This document shows positions 36,316-46,303 of a stretch of 64,000 nucleotides of DNA, one piece after another. The stretch covers positions 1 to 64,000 of the forward strand of contig NZ_JBFRFW010000011.1 of NCBI RefSeq assembly GCF_052115025.1, in the 5' to 3' direction. A model generated the notes under the pieces. It saw nothing but the letters and a program-made list of their open reading frames with translations. It made no database searches and was not told the DNA's origin. Source of the DNA: Bradyrhizobium_A sp052115025. Lineage in GTDB: Bacteria > Pseudomonadota > Alphaproteobacteria > Rhizobiales > Xanthobacteraceae. Every line of letters begins with the position of its first letter. The stretch's first letter is position 1. The position numbers and the translations under genes are program-made.

Positions 36316-36510
36316 GAACGCCCCTTCCCCGTCACGAACTGGCTGTTCGCACTGTTTTTGTACGACCTTGCAAACCATTGCGAACGGGCTTTGTCAATTT
36401 GCCGGAGGCCGCGCGCCGCGCTGGATGCGCGCCGTGCGACGCTGAGTCGCCATGCCGTCGCCTCGGCTGTGAAGAGCCGGGCTTCGCGCCGCCATGGCGG
36501 GACCTTCCCT

Positions 36511-36539
36511 TTGCATGACGCGGTTTTGCCCCCTATATT
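36511..36539 (+). promoter_or_regulatory. ssrA promoter, near-consensus sigma-70
   Basis: TTGCAT (36511-36516), 17 bases, then TATATT (36534-36539). Transcription should begin about 36546, immediately before the acceptor piece of the tmRNA. This is one of the best promoters in the window and is fitting for an abundant stable RNA. Confidence 0.8.
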
Positions 36540-36540
36540 G

Positions 36541-36871
36541 GGGGTGCCGGTTCGCCGGCTATGGAAATAGATGGCCGTCGCAATAAACCATTCGGACCCG
36601 GGGGCAGCACCCGGCGCCTCCACCCAAGCCCGCAGCGCACGCGCGGGTTTCGGCGGGGGCGAAACAGGATCGACGAGGGCGTAAAGGGCGTGTTTTTTCC
36701 CGGGATTGTTCCGCCGTTATCGGGCTATGCAATAGTTGCCAACGACAACTTTGCTCCGGTTGCTCAGGCTGCGTAACGCAGTTTGAAAGACCACTTTAAA
36801 GTCCTAGCGGGTTAAGCTCCGTTAGGCGGGGTTCGGAGGCACCTGGCAACAGAAGCCTCCACTTCAATTTT
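36541..36871 (+). ncRNA. ssrA: tmRNA, circularly permuted two-piece alphaproteobacterial type
   Basis: The 3 prime (acceptor) part comes first: T-arm CCGGG / CCCGG at 36598-36614, then acceptor strand CGCCTCC (36615-36621) and discriminator A. After a short spacer that is removed on maturation, the 5 prime acceptor strand GGGGGCG (36655-36661) follows and begins the coding piece. The two strands pair over seven bases with a G-U at the third pair, the alanine-identity mark. The tag frame lies at 36738-36776. CCA is not encoded as such (ACCCA). Later bases form pseudoknot-like repeats. Role: rescue of stalled ribosomes and tagging of their products. Ends are approximate. Confidence 0.93.
36738..36776 (+). 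other. tmRNA proteolysis-tag reading frame
   Basis: Codons encode ANDNFAPVAQAA followed by TAA. The ANDN start and the AA end match alphaproteobacterial SsrA tags; the terminal Ala-Ala is read by ClpX and the first half by SspB, whose gene is 285 bases downstream. The resume codon is the GCC at 36738, directly after AATAGTT. Confidence 0.93.
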
Positions 36872-36891
36872 CCGCGCCGGCTTTGGCGCGG
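36872..36891 (+). terminator. Hairpin at the 3 prime end of ssrA
   Basis: CCGCGCC pairs with GGCGCGG (7 bp, six-base loop) just after a short T run (AATTTT). It could be a terminator or part of the 3 prime processing signal. Confidence 0.5.
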
Positions 36892-37060
36892 GGCGGAACT
36901 ATCCCCAATCCGGCCCGATATCGGCCCTGGCGGCTACTGACCTCGGCCGGCTGGCGGGGTAGCATGGAACAAAATGCGAGTCGGCCGGATTTGTCCGCCC
37001 CTGCTCGCGCGCTGTTGTGTTCGCAGCCGTCGCCGGCTGCCGCTATTATTGGACCGACCG

Positions 37061-37552
37061 ATGCCGACCGATCTCATCCGCTATGACGTCCTCGCGCGTG
37101 ATGCCCTCCGCGGCGTGCTGCGCCGCGTGCTGGCGGATGCCGCCACCCATGGCCTGCCCGGCGACCATCACTTCTACATCACCTTCCTCACCAGGGCCGA
37201 CGGGGTGAAGCTGTCGCCGCGCCTGCTGGCGCAATATCCCGACGAGATGACCATCATCCTGCAGCATCAGTTCTGGGACCTCACCGTCACCGACGAGCGC
37301 TTCGACATCGGCCTGTCGTTCGGCGGCACGCCGGAGCGGCTGTCGATCCCGTTCAGCGCCATCAAGAGCTTCTTCGACCCGTCGGTGCAGTTCGGCCTGC
37401 AGTTCGAACCCTCCGAGGCCGAGCCGGCCGCACAGCTCCCGGCCGCGGCGGAGGCGAGCCCGGCCGAGGGCAAGGACGAGCCCGCAGACGAGCCGACCAA
37501 GCCCACCGAGGGCGCCGAGGTGGTGCGGCTGGACCGCTTCCGCAAGAAATAG
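37061..37552 (+). CDS. sspB: ClpXP adaptor SspB (stringent starvation protein B homologue)
   Basis: 163 aa. The folded part (residues about 4-115: LIRYDVLARDALRGVLRRVL, HHFYITFLTRADGVKLSPRL, FDIGLSFGGTPERLSIPFSA) is the SspB tag-binding domain; a long acidic Ala/Glu/Pro linker (residues 118-150) leads to a short C-terminal tail with RLDRFRKK, the ClpX-binding end. It delivers ssrA-tagged chains to ClpXP. The ssrA gene is directly upstream on the same strand. Start at 37061; the ORF is open further upstream without a family match. Confidence 0.93.
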   Translation: MPTDLIRYDVLARDALRGVLRRVLADAATHGLPGDHHFYITFLTRADGVKLSPRLLAQYPDEMTIILQHQFWDLTVTDERFDIGLSFGGTPERLSIPFSAIKSFFDPSVQFGLQFEPSEAEPAAQLPAAAEASPAEGKDEPADEPTKPTEGAEVVRLDRFRKK

Positions 37553-37692
37553 CCGCGTCCAGACGCCGCTCCTTCCGCCGTTTTGATCAATTCTGCCCCG
37601 GGCGGCTTTCGCCCGGCGATGCCTGTCATTAGGTAGGAACCGCGGGCGGCCGCATGCCGATATCCCGCGTCCAGCGACCGACGGAAGGCTCC

Positions 37693-39105
<1,413 letters not shown>

Positions 39106-39208
39106 TCTGGACACACTAAATATTGATACGACATAGCGGTGGCAGCATGGTGTGGTGGTGGCGGCCAAAAACTAAAGTCGTACGTCCCCCCTGTTGCGAA
39201 TTGCCACG

Positions 39209-39241
39209 TAAGTCGCAGACTTATACACGTTAAACGTGTAT
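39209..39241. promoter_or_regulatory. Two adjoining operator-like palindromes before DUF4169/RHH genes
   Basis: 39223-39241 is ATACACGTTAAACGTGTAT, a perfect 19-base palindrome (nine-base arms, one central base). Directly before it, TAAGTC-GCA-GACTTA (39209-39223) is another perfect dyad. Both lie 85-117 bases upstream of the DUF4169 start. They are candidates for binding by the ribbon-helix-helix proteins encoded next. Confidence 0.65.
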
Positions 39242-39325
39242 CGAACGGGAATCGGGCGGTGCGGCGGTGGAAGGCCCTCGGGAGTGCCGGGGGCAAGGCG
39301 CTGGACCGACCCCAGAGGAGTGACC

Positions 39326-39514
39326 GTGGGCGAAGTCGTCAACCTCAATCGCGTCAGAAAACGAACCGCGCGGGCGCAGGCCGAAAAAGAAGCCGAAGCC
39401 AACCGGGCGAAGTTCGGACGCACCAAGACTGAACGGACCATCGAGGACGCCAGGGCGCGTCGGCAGGAGGCGCTGCTCGATCAGCATCACCTCGACCAAG
39501 GGGACGCGTCATGA
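39326..39514 (+). CDS. DUF4169-type small basic protein
   Basis: 62 aa. GTG start with AGAGGAGTGACC upstream, a strong ribosome-binding site. The sequence starts VGEVVNLNRVRKRTARAQAE and continues EANRAKFGRTKTERTIEDAR; almost wholly helical and highly charged, as in DUF4169 proteins. Such genes commonly precede an RHH gene. Function unknown; the last codon overlaps the next gene's start (ATGA), so translation is coupled. Confidence 0.8.
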   Translation: MGEVVNLNRVRKRTARAQAEKEAEANRAKFGRTKTERTIEDARARRQEALLDQHHLDQGDAS

Positions 39515-39813
39515 AGTCCCCCGTCGTCAAACGCTCGATCGTCGTCGCCGGGCACAAGACCAGCGTCAGCCTGGAAGAAGCCTTCTGGAGCGGCATGAAG
39601 GAGATCTCCAGCGAGCGCGACCTCACGCTGTCGGAGCTCGTCGGCGAGATCGACGGTCATCGCCAGCAAGGCAACCTGTCGTCCGCCATCCGGCTGTTCG
39701 TGCTGGACTACTTCCGCCAGCGCGCCAACGGTCACGCGAAGTTGAACGATCACGTGAAATCGGGTGACGGGGTGGACAAGGCTGCGCAGATCTCCCATCA
39801 GGAAAACACCTGA
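39511..39813 (+). CDS. Ribbon-helix-helix protein, paralogue 1
   Basis: 100 aa. Pattern VKRSIVVAGHKTSVSLEEAFW, then SELVGEIDGHRQQGNLSSAI and RLFVLDYFR, the RHH_4-type DNA-binding domain in which the first strand would enter the DNA major groove as a dimer. Overlaps DUF4169 by four bases. It resembles the protein encoded at 40103 in its whole core, so the two arose by duplication. The C-terminal 25 residues differ and are polar. Confidence 0.85.
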   Translation: MKSPVVKRSIVVAGHKTSVSLEEAFWSGMKEISSERDLTLSELVGEIDGHRQQGNLSSAIRLFVLDYFRQRANGHAKLNDHVKSGDGVDKAAQISHQENT

Positions 39814-39847
39814 CGGCCTCCCCCGAATTCGTGAACCCGGCTAGGTT

Positions 39848-39871
39848 GTTTACCGAATATCAACGGTAGAC
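39848..39871. promoter_or_regulatory. Inverted repeat before RHH paralogue 2
   Basis: GTTTACCG-AATATCAA-CGGTAGAC: eight-base arms with one mismatch, in the 289-base gap between the two RHH genes, 232 bases before the second start. A candidate operator for autoregulation; its sequence differs from the palindrome at 39223. Confidence 0.4.
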
Positions 39872-40102
39872 AAAGTGGGTTACGTTTTACCCGCATCGCA
39901 TCGCCTGATTGAAAAAGCGTGATGCGACGGGGCCGAGACAGGCGCCGGCCGCGCCTCTCTCACCCTCCATTCTGACTGTGCAAAGGTTCGCGTCCGGCGA
40001 AGACTCGTCGCGCGCAAGCGAAGACGCTTGGCCTAATGAAGCTTTGGCCGCGTGAACCTGCACGGTGACCGATTTGGTGACGAATTGGAGAAGGAGCTGG
40101 GC

Positions 40103-40432
40103 ATGGAAACCGAAAGACACGTCGCCGATACTGTGGCGATGCCGATCGACAAGGAGTTTGCAGTCGTCAAGCGCTCGGTCGTGGTCGATGGCCACAAGAC
40201 CAGCGTCAGCCTCGAGGACGCGTTCTGGCGCAGCCTCAAGGATATCGCCGCGCGACGCGGCATGACGCTGTCGACCCAGATCGCGGTCATCGATCAGCAC
40301 CGCAAGACCAACAACCTGTCATCGGCCATTCGGCTGTTCGTGCTCGAGCATTTCCGTGCCCGCGCGCTGAGCGCGGTGTTCATCGGCGAGCGCCAGGGCA
40401 TGACGCGCTCCCACCTGGAGCCGCGTGTCTAA
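40103..40432 (+). CDS. Ribbon-helix-helix protein, paralogue 2
   Basis: 109 aa. The core FAVVKRSVVVDGHKTSVSLE then DAFWRSLKDIAARRGMTLST and NNLSSAIRLFVLEHFRARAL matches paralogue 1 almost residue for residue; it has an extra acidic N-terminus of about 18 residues and a different tail. GGAGAAGGAGCTGGGC precedes the ATG at 40103. A separate upstream dyad suggests its own promoter. Likely a DNA-binding regulator of unknown targets. Confidence 0.85.
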   Translation: METERHVADTVAMPIDKEFAVVKRSVVVDGHKTSVSLEDAFWRSLKDIAARRGMTLSTQIAVIDQHRKTNNLSSAIRLFVLEHFRARALSAVFIGERQGMTRSHLEPRV

Positions 40433-40450
40433 GGGGGATCCCTCCCCCTT

Positions 40451-40615
40451 TCACGGCGCGTCGTCGTCTGCCGCGCAGGTCTCGTCCGCGGGTTTGACGC
40501 CGATGGCGTTGAACACCGCCGTCAGCGCCACGACGACAATCAGGTTCAGGACCACCGTGGTGAGCGCGGTGTAACCGGGAAACGTGTAGCCACGCGCTGC
40601 GCCTGGCCGTCCCGT
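40451..40615 (-). pseudogene. C-terminal remnant of a solute:sodium symporter
   Basis: The minus-strand frame encodes YTFPGYTALTTVVLNLIVVVA followed by TAVFNAIGVKPADETC, then an acidic tail and a stop. GYTALTTV-LNL-V is the C-terminal membrane segment of SSS-family acetate/monocarboxylate permeases. No start codon or upstream helices remain: an in-frame stop lies at 40616-40618 and the rest of the gene is absent before the next unrelated sequence. A relic of a deletion or rearrangement. Confidence 0.55.
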
Positions 40616-40772
40616 TCATGGCGCTCCTGCAGCCGGCTGATGTGGCTTCGGCACATGGTGCGCCCGGGGCCGACCTGATTGGCGATGGAATTTATGACAG
40701 TGCGCGCACGGTTTCGCGATGCGCAACAATTATAGCGCACCGCACTCCACATCCGTCGCATTCACATGGAAT

Positions 40773-42137
40773 TCAGTGGGCCGCACGGGCGGTACGCAGC
40801 CGCACCGTGAACCGCGCACCGCCGGCCGGGCCATCGCCAACCGTGACCGTGCCGCCATACTGCTCGACGACGCGCCGAACGATCGACAGGCCAAGACCGG
40901 CGCCGCCCGGGCGGCGCCGGTCGCTGCGCCAGAAGCGCTCGAAGATCAGATCGCGCTGCTCCGCCGGAATTCCGGGCCCCTCGTCGAGCACGCTGACGGC
41001 GCCGTCCGCCTCCACCACCACCTCGACCGAGGTCCCGGCCGGAGTATGATGCACCGCATTCTCCACCAGATTGCGGATCGCCCGCCGCAGCATCTCGGCG
41101 TTGCCATGCACCGGCCGCGGCTCGGCAGCGCCCTTCAGGCCGATGCTCTTGTGCCGGGTGACCGCCAGCGGCGCGATGAACTCCACCACCTCGGCGCAGA
41201 CCGCGGACAGGTCCGCGGTCTCCGCCGGATCGACCACCAGTGTGTTCAGCTCGGCGATGTCGAGCAACTGCCCGACGATCCGCCCCATGCCGTCGATATC
41301 GCGGTGCAGATCGGCCGCCACGCTGCGATCGGCAATGGTGTCGATCCGGGTGCGCAGGATGGCCAATGGCGTGCGCAGCTCGTGCGCGGCGTCGGCGGTG
41401 AACTCGCGCTGCGCCCGGAAGCCGGCCGCGAGGCGATCGAGCGCCTGGTTGACGGCTGCGACCAGCGGCAGGATCTCGCTGGGAATCCGCTCAGCCGAGA
41501 GGCGGACATCGGTCCGCGCAGGACCGATCTGCTTGGCGTCCTCGGACGCGTCGAGCAATGGACGCATGGCCCGGCGGAAGATGACGATGTCGATCGCCAG
41601 CAGCAGCAGCAGGATCGGCAGCGTGATCCAGCCGACATGGCGGAAGAAGTTCGCCACGATGTCGTCGGTGATCACGTCGCGATGGGACAGATCCTCGGCG
41701 ACCTGGATCCAGACCGAGTGGCTGCCGATCCTGCGCAGCACGCTTGCGCCGGACACCACGCTGCCGTTGCGCCGCGCCTCCTGGTAGCTGACGCGCTGGC
41801 TGACGGACGGCACGGGAAACAGCAGCGTCCCGCTTTTGCGCGACGAAAACAGCAGTTCGCCCGAGGGCTCGATCACGTCGTAGAAATAACGGCCATAGGC
41901 CTCCGAATAGAGGTCGCGCAGCGCCTGCGGCAGATCGAGCACGAGCTTGCCGTCGGGCCCCGCCGTGATCTTGCGCGCGATCGCCTCCGCCTGATCGCGC
42001 ATCGCGGCGCGATGCAGGTTGGTGATTTCGGAATTCAGCAGCCAGAACAGCACCAGCGGCATCACCACCGCCGTCAGCATCACCGCGACCACATGCAGCA
42101 GCACGACGCGCGAGGCGATCGACGGAAAGCGGAACAC
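40773..42137 (-). CDS. Two-component sensor histidine kinase (TctE/QseC-like)
   Basis: 454 aa from a GTG at 42137, one base after the regulator stop. Two membrane segments (residues about 10-30 and 160-182) flank a periplasmic sensor of the 2CSK type (YGRYFYDVIEPSGELLFSSR). Then a HAMP-like linker, the H-box FTADAAHELRTPLAILRTRI with the phosphorylated His, the N-box IRNLVENAVHHTPAG, and G-boxes DEGPGIPAEQRDLIFERFWR and GAGLGLSIVRR. It forms a pair with the response regulator gene upstream. The stimulus is unknown; TctE relatives sense carboxylates and a tct transporter lies 5 kb away, but that link is inference. Confidence 0.93.
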   Translation of the reverse strand: MFRFPSIASRVVLLHVVAVMLTAVVMPLVLFWLLNSEITNLHRAAMRDQAEAIARKITAGPDGKLVLDLPQALRDLYSEAYGRYFYDVIEPSGELLFSSRKSGTLLFPVPSVSQRVSYQEARRNGSVVSGASVLRRIGSHSVWIQVAEDLSHRDVITDDIVANFFRHVGWITLPILLLLLAIDIVIFRRAMRPLLDASEDAKQIGPARTDVRLSAERIPSEILPLVAAVNQALDRLAAGFRAQREFTADAAHELRTPLAILRTRIDTIADRSVAADLHRDIDGMGRIVGQLLDIAELNTLVVDPAETADLSAVCAEVVEFIAPLAVTRHKSIGLKGAAEPRPVHGNAEMLRRAIRNLVENAVHHTPAGTSVEVVVEADGAVSVLDEGPGIPAEQRDLIFERFWRSDRRRPGGAGLGLSIVRRVVEQYGGTVTVGDGPAGGARFTVRLRTARAAH

Positions 42138-42138
42138 G

Positions 42139-42813
42139 CTACTTGTCCTCGGACAACAGGTAGCCGACGCCGCGAATGGTGTGGATCTGCAGTTTCGCGC
42201 CATTTTCGGCGAGCTGCTTGCGCAGCCGCGAGACATAGACCTCGACCGCGTTCGAGGCCACTTCGCCGGCGAGCCCGAAAATGTGGTCCTCCACCGTCTT
42301 CTTCGGCACCACCCGGCCCTGGCGGCGCAGCAGGATTTCCAGCACCGAGGTCTCGCGCGCGTAGAACACGAACGGCTTGCTGTCGATGAAGACCTGCCGG
42401 CTCTCCGTGTCGTAGACGAGATTGCCGAGATGCAGCGAGCTGCCGAGCAACTGGCCCGGCCGGCGCAGGATCGCCTCCAGCCGCGCCACCAGTTCCTCCA
42501 GCGCGAACGGCTTGACCAGATAGTCGTCGGCACCGCTGCGCAGGCCGGTGACGCGATCCTGCAGGCCGTCGCGCGCGGTCAGCACCAGCACCGGCAGCGG
42601 GTCCTTGCGATGGCGGATCTCCCTGAGGATGGCGAGGCCGTCGCCATCAGGCAGCCCGAGATCGAGCACCAGCGCCGCGAAGTGGGTCGTCGTCAGCGCC
42701 GCGCGGGCTTCCGCCGCGCTGTTGAGCACGTCGACCGCAAAGCCCGCTCCGGTCAGCCCCTTCGCCAGCAGCCGCGCCAGCTCGACATTATCCTCGACGA
42801 TCAGCAGTCTCAT
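42139..42813 (-). CDS. OmpR-family response regulator
   Basis: 224 aa. Receiver domain with MRLLIVEDNVELARLLAKGL, phospho-acceptor Asp in ALVLDLGLPDGDG, VLTARD and DDYLVKPF; C-terminal winged helix with AVEVYVSRLRKQL and IHTIRGVGYLL. Pairs with the histidine kinase that starts one base after its stop. Target genes unknown; it may regulate itself or the nearby transport genes. Confidence 0.95.
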   Translation of the reverse strand: MRLLIVEDNVELARLLAKGLTGAGFAVDVLNSAAEARAALTTTHFAALVLDLGLPDGDGLAILREIRHRKDPLPVLVLTARDGLQDRVTGLRSGADDYLVKPFALEELVARLEAILRRPGQLLGSSLHLGNLVYDTESRQVFIDSKPFVFYARETSVLEILLRRQGRVVPKKTVEDHIFGLAGEVASNAVEVYVSRLRKQLAENGAKLQIHTIRGVGYLLSEDK

Positions 42814-42893
42814 GATCAGTTCACATCGTTGATCCCAGCGCTGTGGTAAGGCCGTGCAGCGGCTTTAGCCACTGTATTTTTCCGCGCCGGCCT

Positions 42894-43952
42894 TCAGGCC
42901 GGCAGCGGCATCGCCGCGGCCTCCCCGGCGACGGCCCGCAGGTCGGCCGCAAGCTCATCGGCGCGCAGCGGATCCGCATCCCATGCGAACATGAACCGCG
43001 CGCCACCACCGATGAAGGTGTAGAAGCGCCAGCCCCTGCGACGCAGCGCCGCAAGCGCAGGCTCGGCGAGGCGCACGAACACCGCATTGGCCTCGACCGG
43101 AAACATGATCTCCAGCCCAGGCGTGCCGGCAATCCCGCGGGCGAGGCGCTGCGCGCAGGCATTGCCGTGCGCGGCGTTGGCAAGCCAGGTGCCATTGCCC
43201 AGCATGCCGACCCACGGTGCCGCCAGAAAGCGCATCTTGGAGGCGAGCTGCCCGGCCTGCTTGCAGCGATAATCGAAATCCTCGGCGAGCCTGGGATCGA
43301 AGAACAGGATGGCTTCACCGGCGGCCATGCCGTTCTTGGTGCCGCCGAAGCACAGCACATCGACGCCGGCGCGCCAGGTCAGGTCCGCCGGACTGCAGCC
43401 GAGATGAGCACAGGCGTGCGCGAAGCGCGCGCCGTCCATGTGCAGGTGCAGGCCGAGCTCGCGGCACACCGCAGCGATCGCCCGCACCTCGTCGAGGCTG
43501 TAGACCTGTCCCGTTTCCGTGGGTTGGGTAATGGTCACGACGCGCGGCTTGGGAAAGTGAATGTCGCGGCGGTTGGTGGCGAGCGCGCGGATCGCCTGCG
43601 GCGTCAGCTTGCCGCCGACGGCGGGCGCGACCAGCAGCTTGGAGCCGTTGGAGAAGAACTCCGGCGCGCCGCACTCGTCGGTTTCGACATGGGCTGCGTC
43701 GGAACAGATCACGCTGTGGTAGGACTGGCACAACGCCGCCAGCGCCAGCGAATTCGCGGCCGTGCCGTTGAAGGCGAAGAACACCTCGCACGGCGTCTCG
43801 AACAGCGTGCGAAAGGCATCCGCCGCCCGCTCGGTCCAGGCGTCCTCGCCGTAGGCCGGCGCGTGTCCGCTGTTGGCCTCGGCCATCGCCTGCCATGCAG
43901 CGGGACAGATGCCGGAATAATTGTCGCTGGCAAATTGCTGGGGTTCGCTCAT
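42894..43952 (-). CDS. ltaE: Low-specificity L-threonine aldolase
   Basis: 352 aa, PLP enzyme that splits threonine or allo-threonine to glycine and acetaldehyde. Seen: FASDNYSGICPAAWQAMAEA at the start, SVICSDAAHVETDECGAPEF, LHMDGARFAHACAHLG with the PLP-contacting Asp, and the Schiff-base Lys in CFGGTKNGMAAGEAI. GGAAAGG precedes the ATG at 43952. Stands alone between the regulator and an aldo/keto reductase gene on the same strand. Confidence 0.9.
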   Translation of the reverse strand: MSEPQQFASDNYSGICPAAWQAMAEANSGHAPAYGEDAWTERAADAFRTLFETPCEVFFAFNGTAANSLALAALCQSYHSVICSDAAHVETDECGAPEFFSNGSKLLVAPAVGGKLTPQAIRALATNRRDIHFPKPRVVTITQPTETGQVYSLDEVRAIAAVCRELGLHLHMDGARFAHACAHLGCSPADLTWRAGVDVLCFGGTKNGMAAGEAILFFDPRLAEDFDYRCKQAGQLASKMRFLAAPWVGMLGNGTWLANAAHGNACAQRLARGIAGTPGLEIMFPVEANAVFVRLAEPALAALRRRGWRFYTFIGGGARFMFAWDADPLRADELAADLRAVAGEAAAMPLPA

Positions 43953-44213
43953 GCACGCCGCCTTTCCTGGTCTGTCCATCGACCGGGCGAAGCAGACGCG
44001 ATGATGTGGCGAGGGCCCGTTTGGTTGCCGGATCGGCCGCATCTCCCCGTGACCGGGGACCGCCACCTTGCTCGGGAGCAGGTTGGCGTTGAGCGTCAGC
44101 TCAACTCGTGATGGTGACCATGCCCATAGACGGGAAATGCGGCGCTGGCAAGGGCCGCAGGCCGCATGGCGGCCCGCGGCGGTCGTCCGATCCTGAATGG
44201 CGACCGCGTGCGA

Positions 44214-45236
44214 TCAGCCGTCGAGCGGCGTGGTGCGCGGCCGGCGGCCCTCGATCGGATAGGCCGGATCGTTGTAGCCCGGCGTCGAGGGATGGCCACT
44301 GACCACGAGGCTGTCGACCAGCGCCTCGTCCTCGGCGCTGAAGCGGTGATCGAGCGCTTTGACATAGTCATCCCACTGCGCCTCGGTGCGCGGCCCGGCG
44401 ATCACCGCATCGATCAGGCGGTTGTTGAGCACCCAGGCGACCGCGAACTGGCCGGCAGTGATGCCGCGCGCCTCGGCGTGAGCACGCAGCGTCTGCGCCA
44501 ACTGCAATGACTCCGGCCGCCATTCGGTCTGCATGATCCGGCTGTCGTTGCGGCCGGCGCGCGTGCCCTGCTCCGGTCGTTCGCCGGGCGCGTATTTGCC
44601 GGTCAGCACGCCGCGCGCCAGAGGACTATAAGGCACGACGCCGAGGCCGTAGAAACGGCAGGCGGGCAACTGCTCGACCTCCGGCATCCGGTTCATGGCG
44701 TTGTAGTAGGGCTGGCTCACCACCGGCCGATCGATGCCGAGCCGATCGCAGATGTTGCAGATCTCCGCGATGCGCCAGGCGCGATAGTTCGACACCCCGA
44801 AATAGCGCACCTTGCCCTGGCGGATCAGGTCGCCCATCGCCCGCACCGTCTCCTCGAGCGGCGTGCCGTGGTCTTCCTTGTGCAGGTAATAGATGTCGAG
44901 ATAGTCGGTGCCGAGCCGCGTGAGGCTCTCCTCCGCCGCCTGCAGCAGCCATTTGCGCGACAGTCCGCGGCGGTTGACGCCCTCGCCGATCGGGTTCGCC
45001 GCCTTGGTCGCCAGCACCCAGTCGTGGCGCTGCTTGCCGATAGCCCGGCCGACGATGCTCTCCGACTTGCCCTGCGAATAGGCATCGGCCGTGTCGATGA
45101 AATTGACGCCGGCGTCCTTCGCCTTGGCGATGATGGTGGCGGACGTGACCTCGTCGGTGGCGTCGCCGAACATCATGGTGCCAAGACACAAAGGCGAGAC
45201 CTTGAGGCCGCTGCGGCCGAGATTGCGGTGATTCAT
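44214..45236 (-). CDS. Aldo/keto reductase
   Basis: 340 aa. Catalytic tetrad: Asp and Tyr in NFIDTADAYSQGKSE, Lys in WVLATKAANP, His in DIYYLHKEDHG; NADPH-binding C-terminal part with VNNRLIDAVIAGPRTEAQWDD. The length and the KSES/TKA pattern suit the AKR groups related to YajO/Tas-type or potassium channel beta subunits. Start at 45236 with GGAAGCGTC upstream; an ATG twelve bases before is also possible. Substrate unknown. Confidence 0.92.
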   Translation of the reverse strand: MNHRNLGRSGLKVSPLCLGTMMFGDATDEVTSATIIAKAKDAGVNFIDTADAYSQGKSESIVGRAIGKQRHDWVLATKAANPIGEGVNRRGLSRKWLLQAAEESLTRLGTDYLDIYYLHKEDHGTPLEETVRAMGDLIRQGKVRYFGVSNYRAWRIAEICNICDRLGIDRPVVSQPYYNAMNRMPEVEQLPACRFYGLGVVPYSPLARGVLTGKYAPGERPEQGTRAGRNDSRIMQTEWRPESLQLAQTLRAHAEARGITAGQFAVAWVLNNRLIDAVIAGPRTEAQWDDYVKALDHRFSAEDEALVDSLVVSGHPSTPGYNDPAYPIEGRRPRTTPLDG

Positions 45237-45430
45237 GACGCTTCCCATCTCCCTGAGATACGAACTCCTCCCCGAATTGTCCACGAGGGGCCGATTGCCT
45301 CGCTAGGACGCGACACAGACTAGCTACGCTTGGGTATTCGTCGCGCGCCAGTATGATCCACGCTTCTGCCTACCTGACTAATTTTAGCAGTGCCGATCTG
45401 GACTATCGATCACCTTTTCGCAACGAGCCG

Positions 45431-46303
45431 CTAGTTGGTACTGCTCTGCGATTTGCCCACCACGTTGCAATTGGGGCCGCCATCCTCGTGGGTGGTCGAG
45501 ACAGGCCTGACTTTCAGACAGAAGGTGGTTCGGTAGGTGACGTGCGACAAATCTTCGTATGTTGCCGATCCAAGGAGCCACAACTGTTCTTGTACTACTT
45601 GACGCATACGCTCCTTGACAGCGTCCTCGGTTGCTCCCCACGGGATACGCGGAATCTCAGAACCAACTGGACCAACTGGCCAGCCAAAACCTCCGCAGTC
45701 AATGGGGTCGCTTTTGCTTTCAGCTGCGATAATCAAAGGCTTGCCATTCAAAATTTCATGGGGAGCGTAGCTGCCCATCGCGAAGTCCGGATAGGTCCTT
45801 GCAGGAACGACAGCAAAAAGGCATTCAATACGTCGCACGACAGCAGGGGCACGGCCGTAATTGTTCACATGGTATTTGGCGATCATCGTGCCCTTTCCGG
45901 AAAGCCAGTCTTTCGCATTCACCTCGTCGAACTCGACGAAAATAATCGGCAAATTTTGTTGCTCAGAAATTCTAGTTTGCTTCGCAGCTTCGTCGGCCTG
46001 CCGTTTGGTCTGGACGAAAGCACACGCCGCGATAACTGCGGCAAGGATCGCGGCTGCTGCCGCGACGCCACTAAATATTGCTACTCGCAGATTATGACAT
46101 CGCTCATGAGACCAATGGTCTCGTTCTGCGGCGCGATGCCTTTCCACTCGGGCTTCTTCATTTTCTGGCGTACCGAGAATAATTGAGACGTTGCCAGGAT
46201 TGTGCGTGGCACTTTCTTTGTCATGCCCTTCTTCGCGTGCCGCATCGTGCAAAATTAATACCTCTATCAGTAAAAAACCTATGCCAATGATGATCCAAAT
46301 CAC
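45431..46303 (-). CDS. Orphan two-span membrane protein, AT-rich
   Basis: 290 aa from a GTG with GGAAGCG upstream. A membrane segment at residues about 2-18 (IWIIIGIGFLLIEVLIL), a polar stretch with HERHRAAERDHWSHERCH-like charge, a second segment near 75-97 (AIFSGVAAAAAILAAVIAACAF) and a soluble C-terminal domain (FVEFDEVNAKDWL, NYGRAPAVVRRIECLF). The C-terminal part looks like a beta-sandwich common in membrane-attached proteins of mobile regions. The DNA here is visibly richer in A/T than both neighbours, which suggests recent acquisition. Not recognised. Confidence 0.65.
   Translation of the reverse strand: MIWIIIGIGFLLIEVLILHDAAREEGHDKESATHNPGNVSIILGTPENEEARVERHRAAERDHWSHERCHNLRVAIFSGVAAAAAILAAVIAACAFVQTKRQADEAAKQTRISEQQNLPIIFVEFDEVNAKDWLSGKGTMIAKYHVNNYGRAPAVVRRIECLFAVVPARTYPDFAMGSYAPHEILNGKPLIIAAESKSDPIDCGGFGWPVGPVGSEIPRIPWGATEDAVKERMRQVVQEQLWLLGSATYEDLSHVTYRTTFCLKVRPVSTTHEDGGPNCNVVGKSQSSTN

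Noticed and set aside
39511..40432. Toxin-antitoxin system
   Set aside because: RHH proteins are present, but no toxin-like partner (RelE, VapC, Doc, HipA types) is encoded beside them; DUF4169 is not a known toxin.
44088..44105. Hairpin GTTGAGC-GTCA-GCTCAAC between aldo/keto reductase and threonine aldolase genes
   Set aside because: Stem of seven pairs with no T run and no clear partner; could be a weak terminator but not enough to call.
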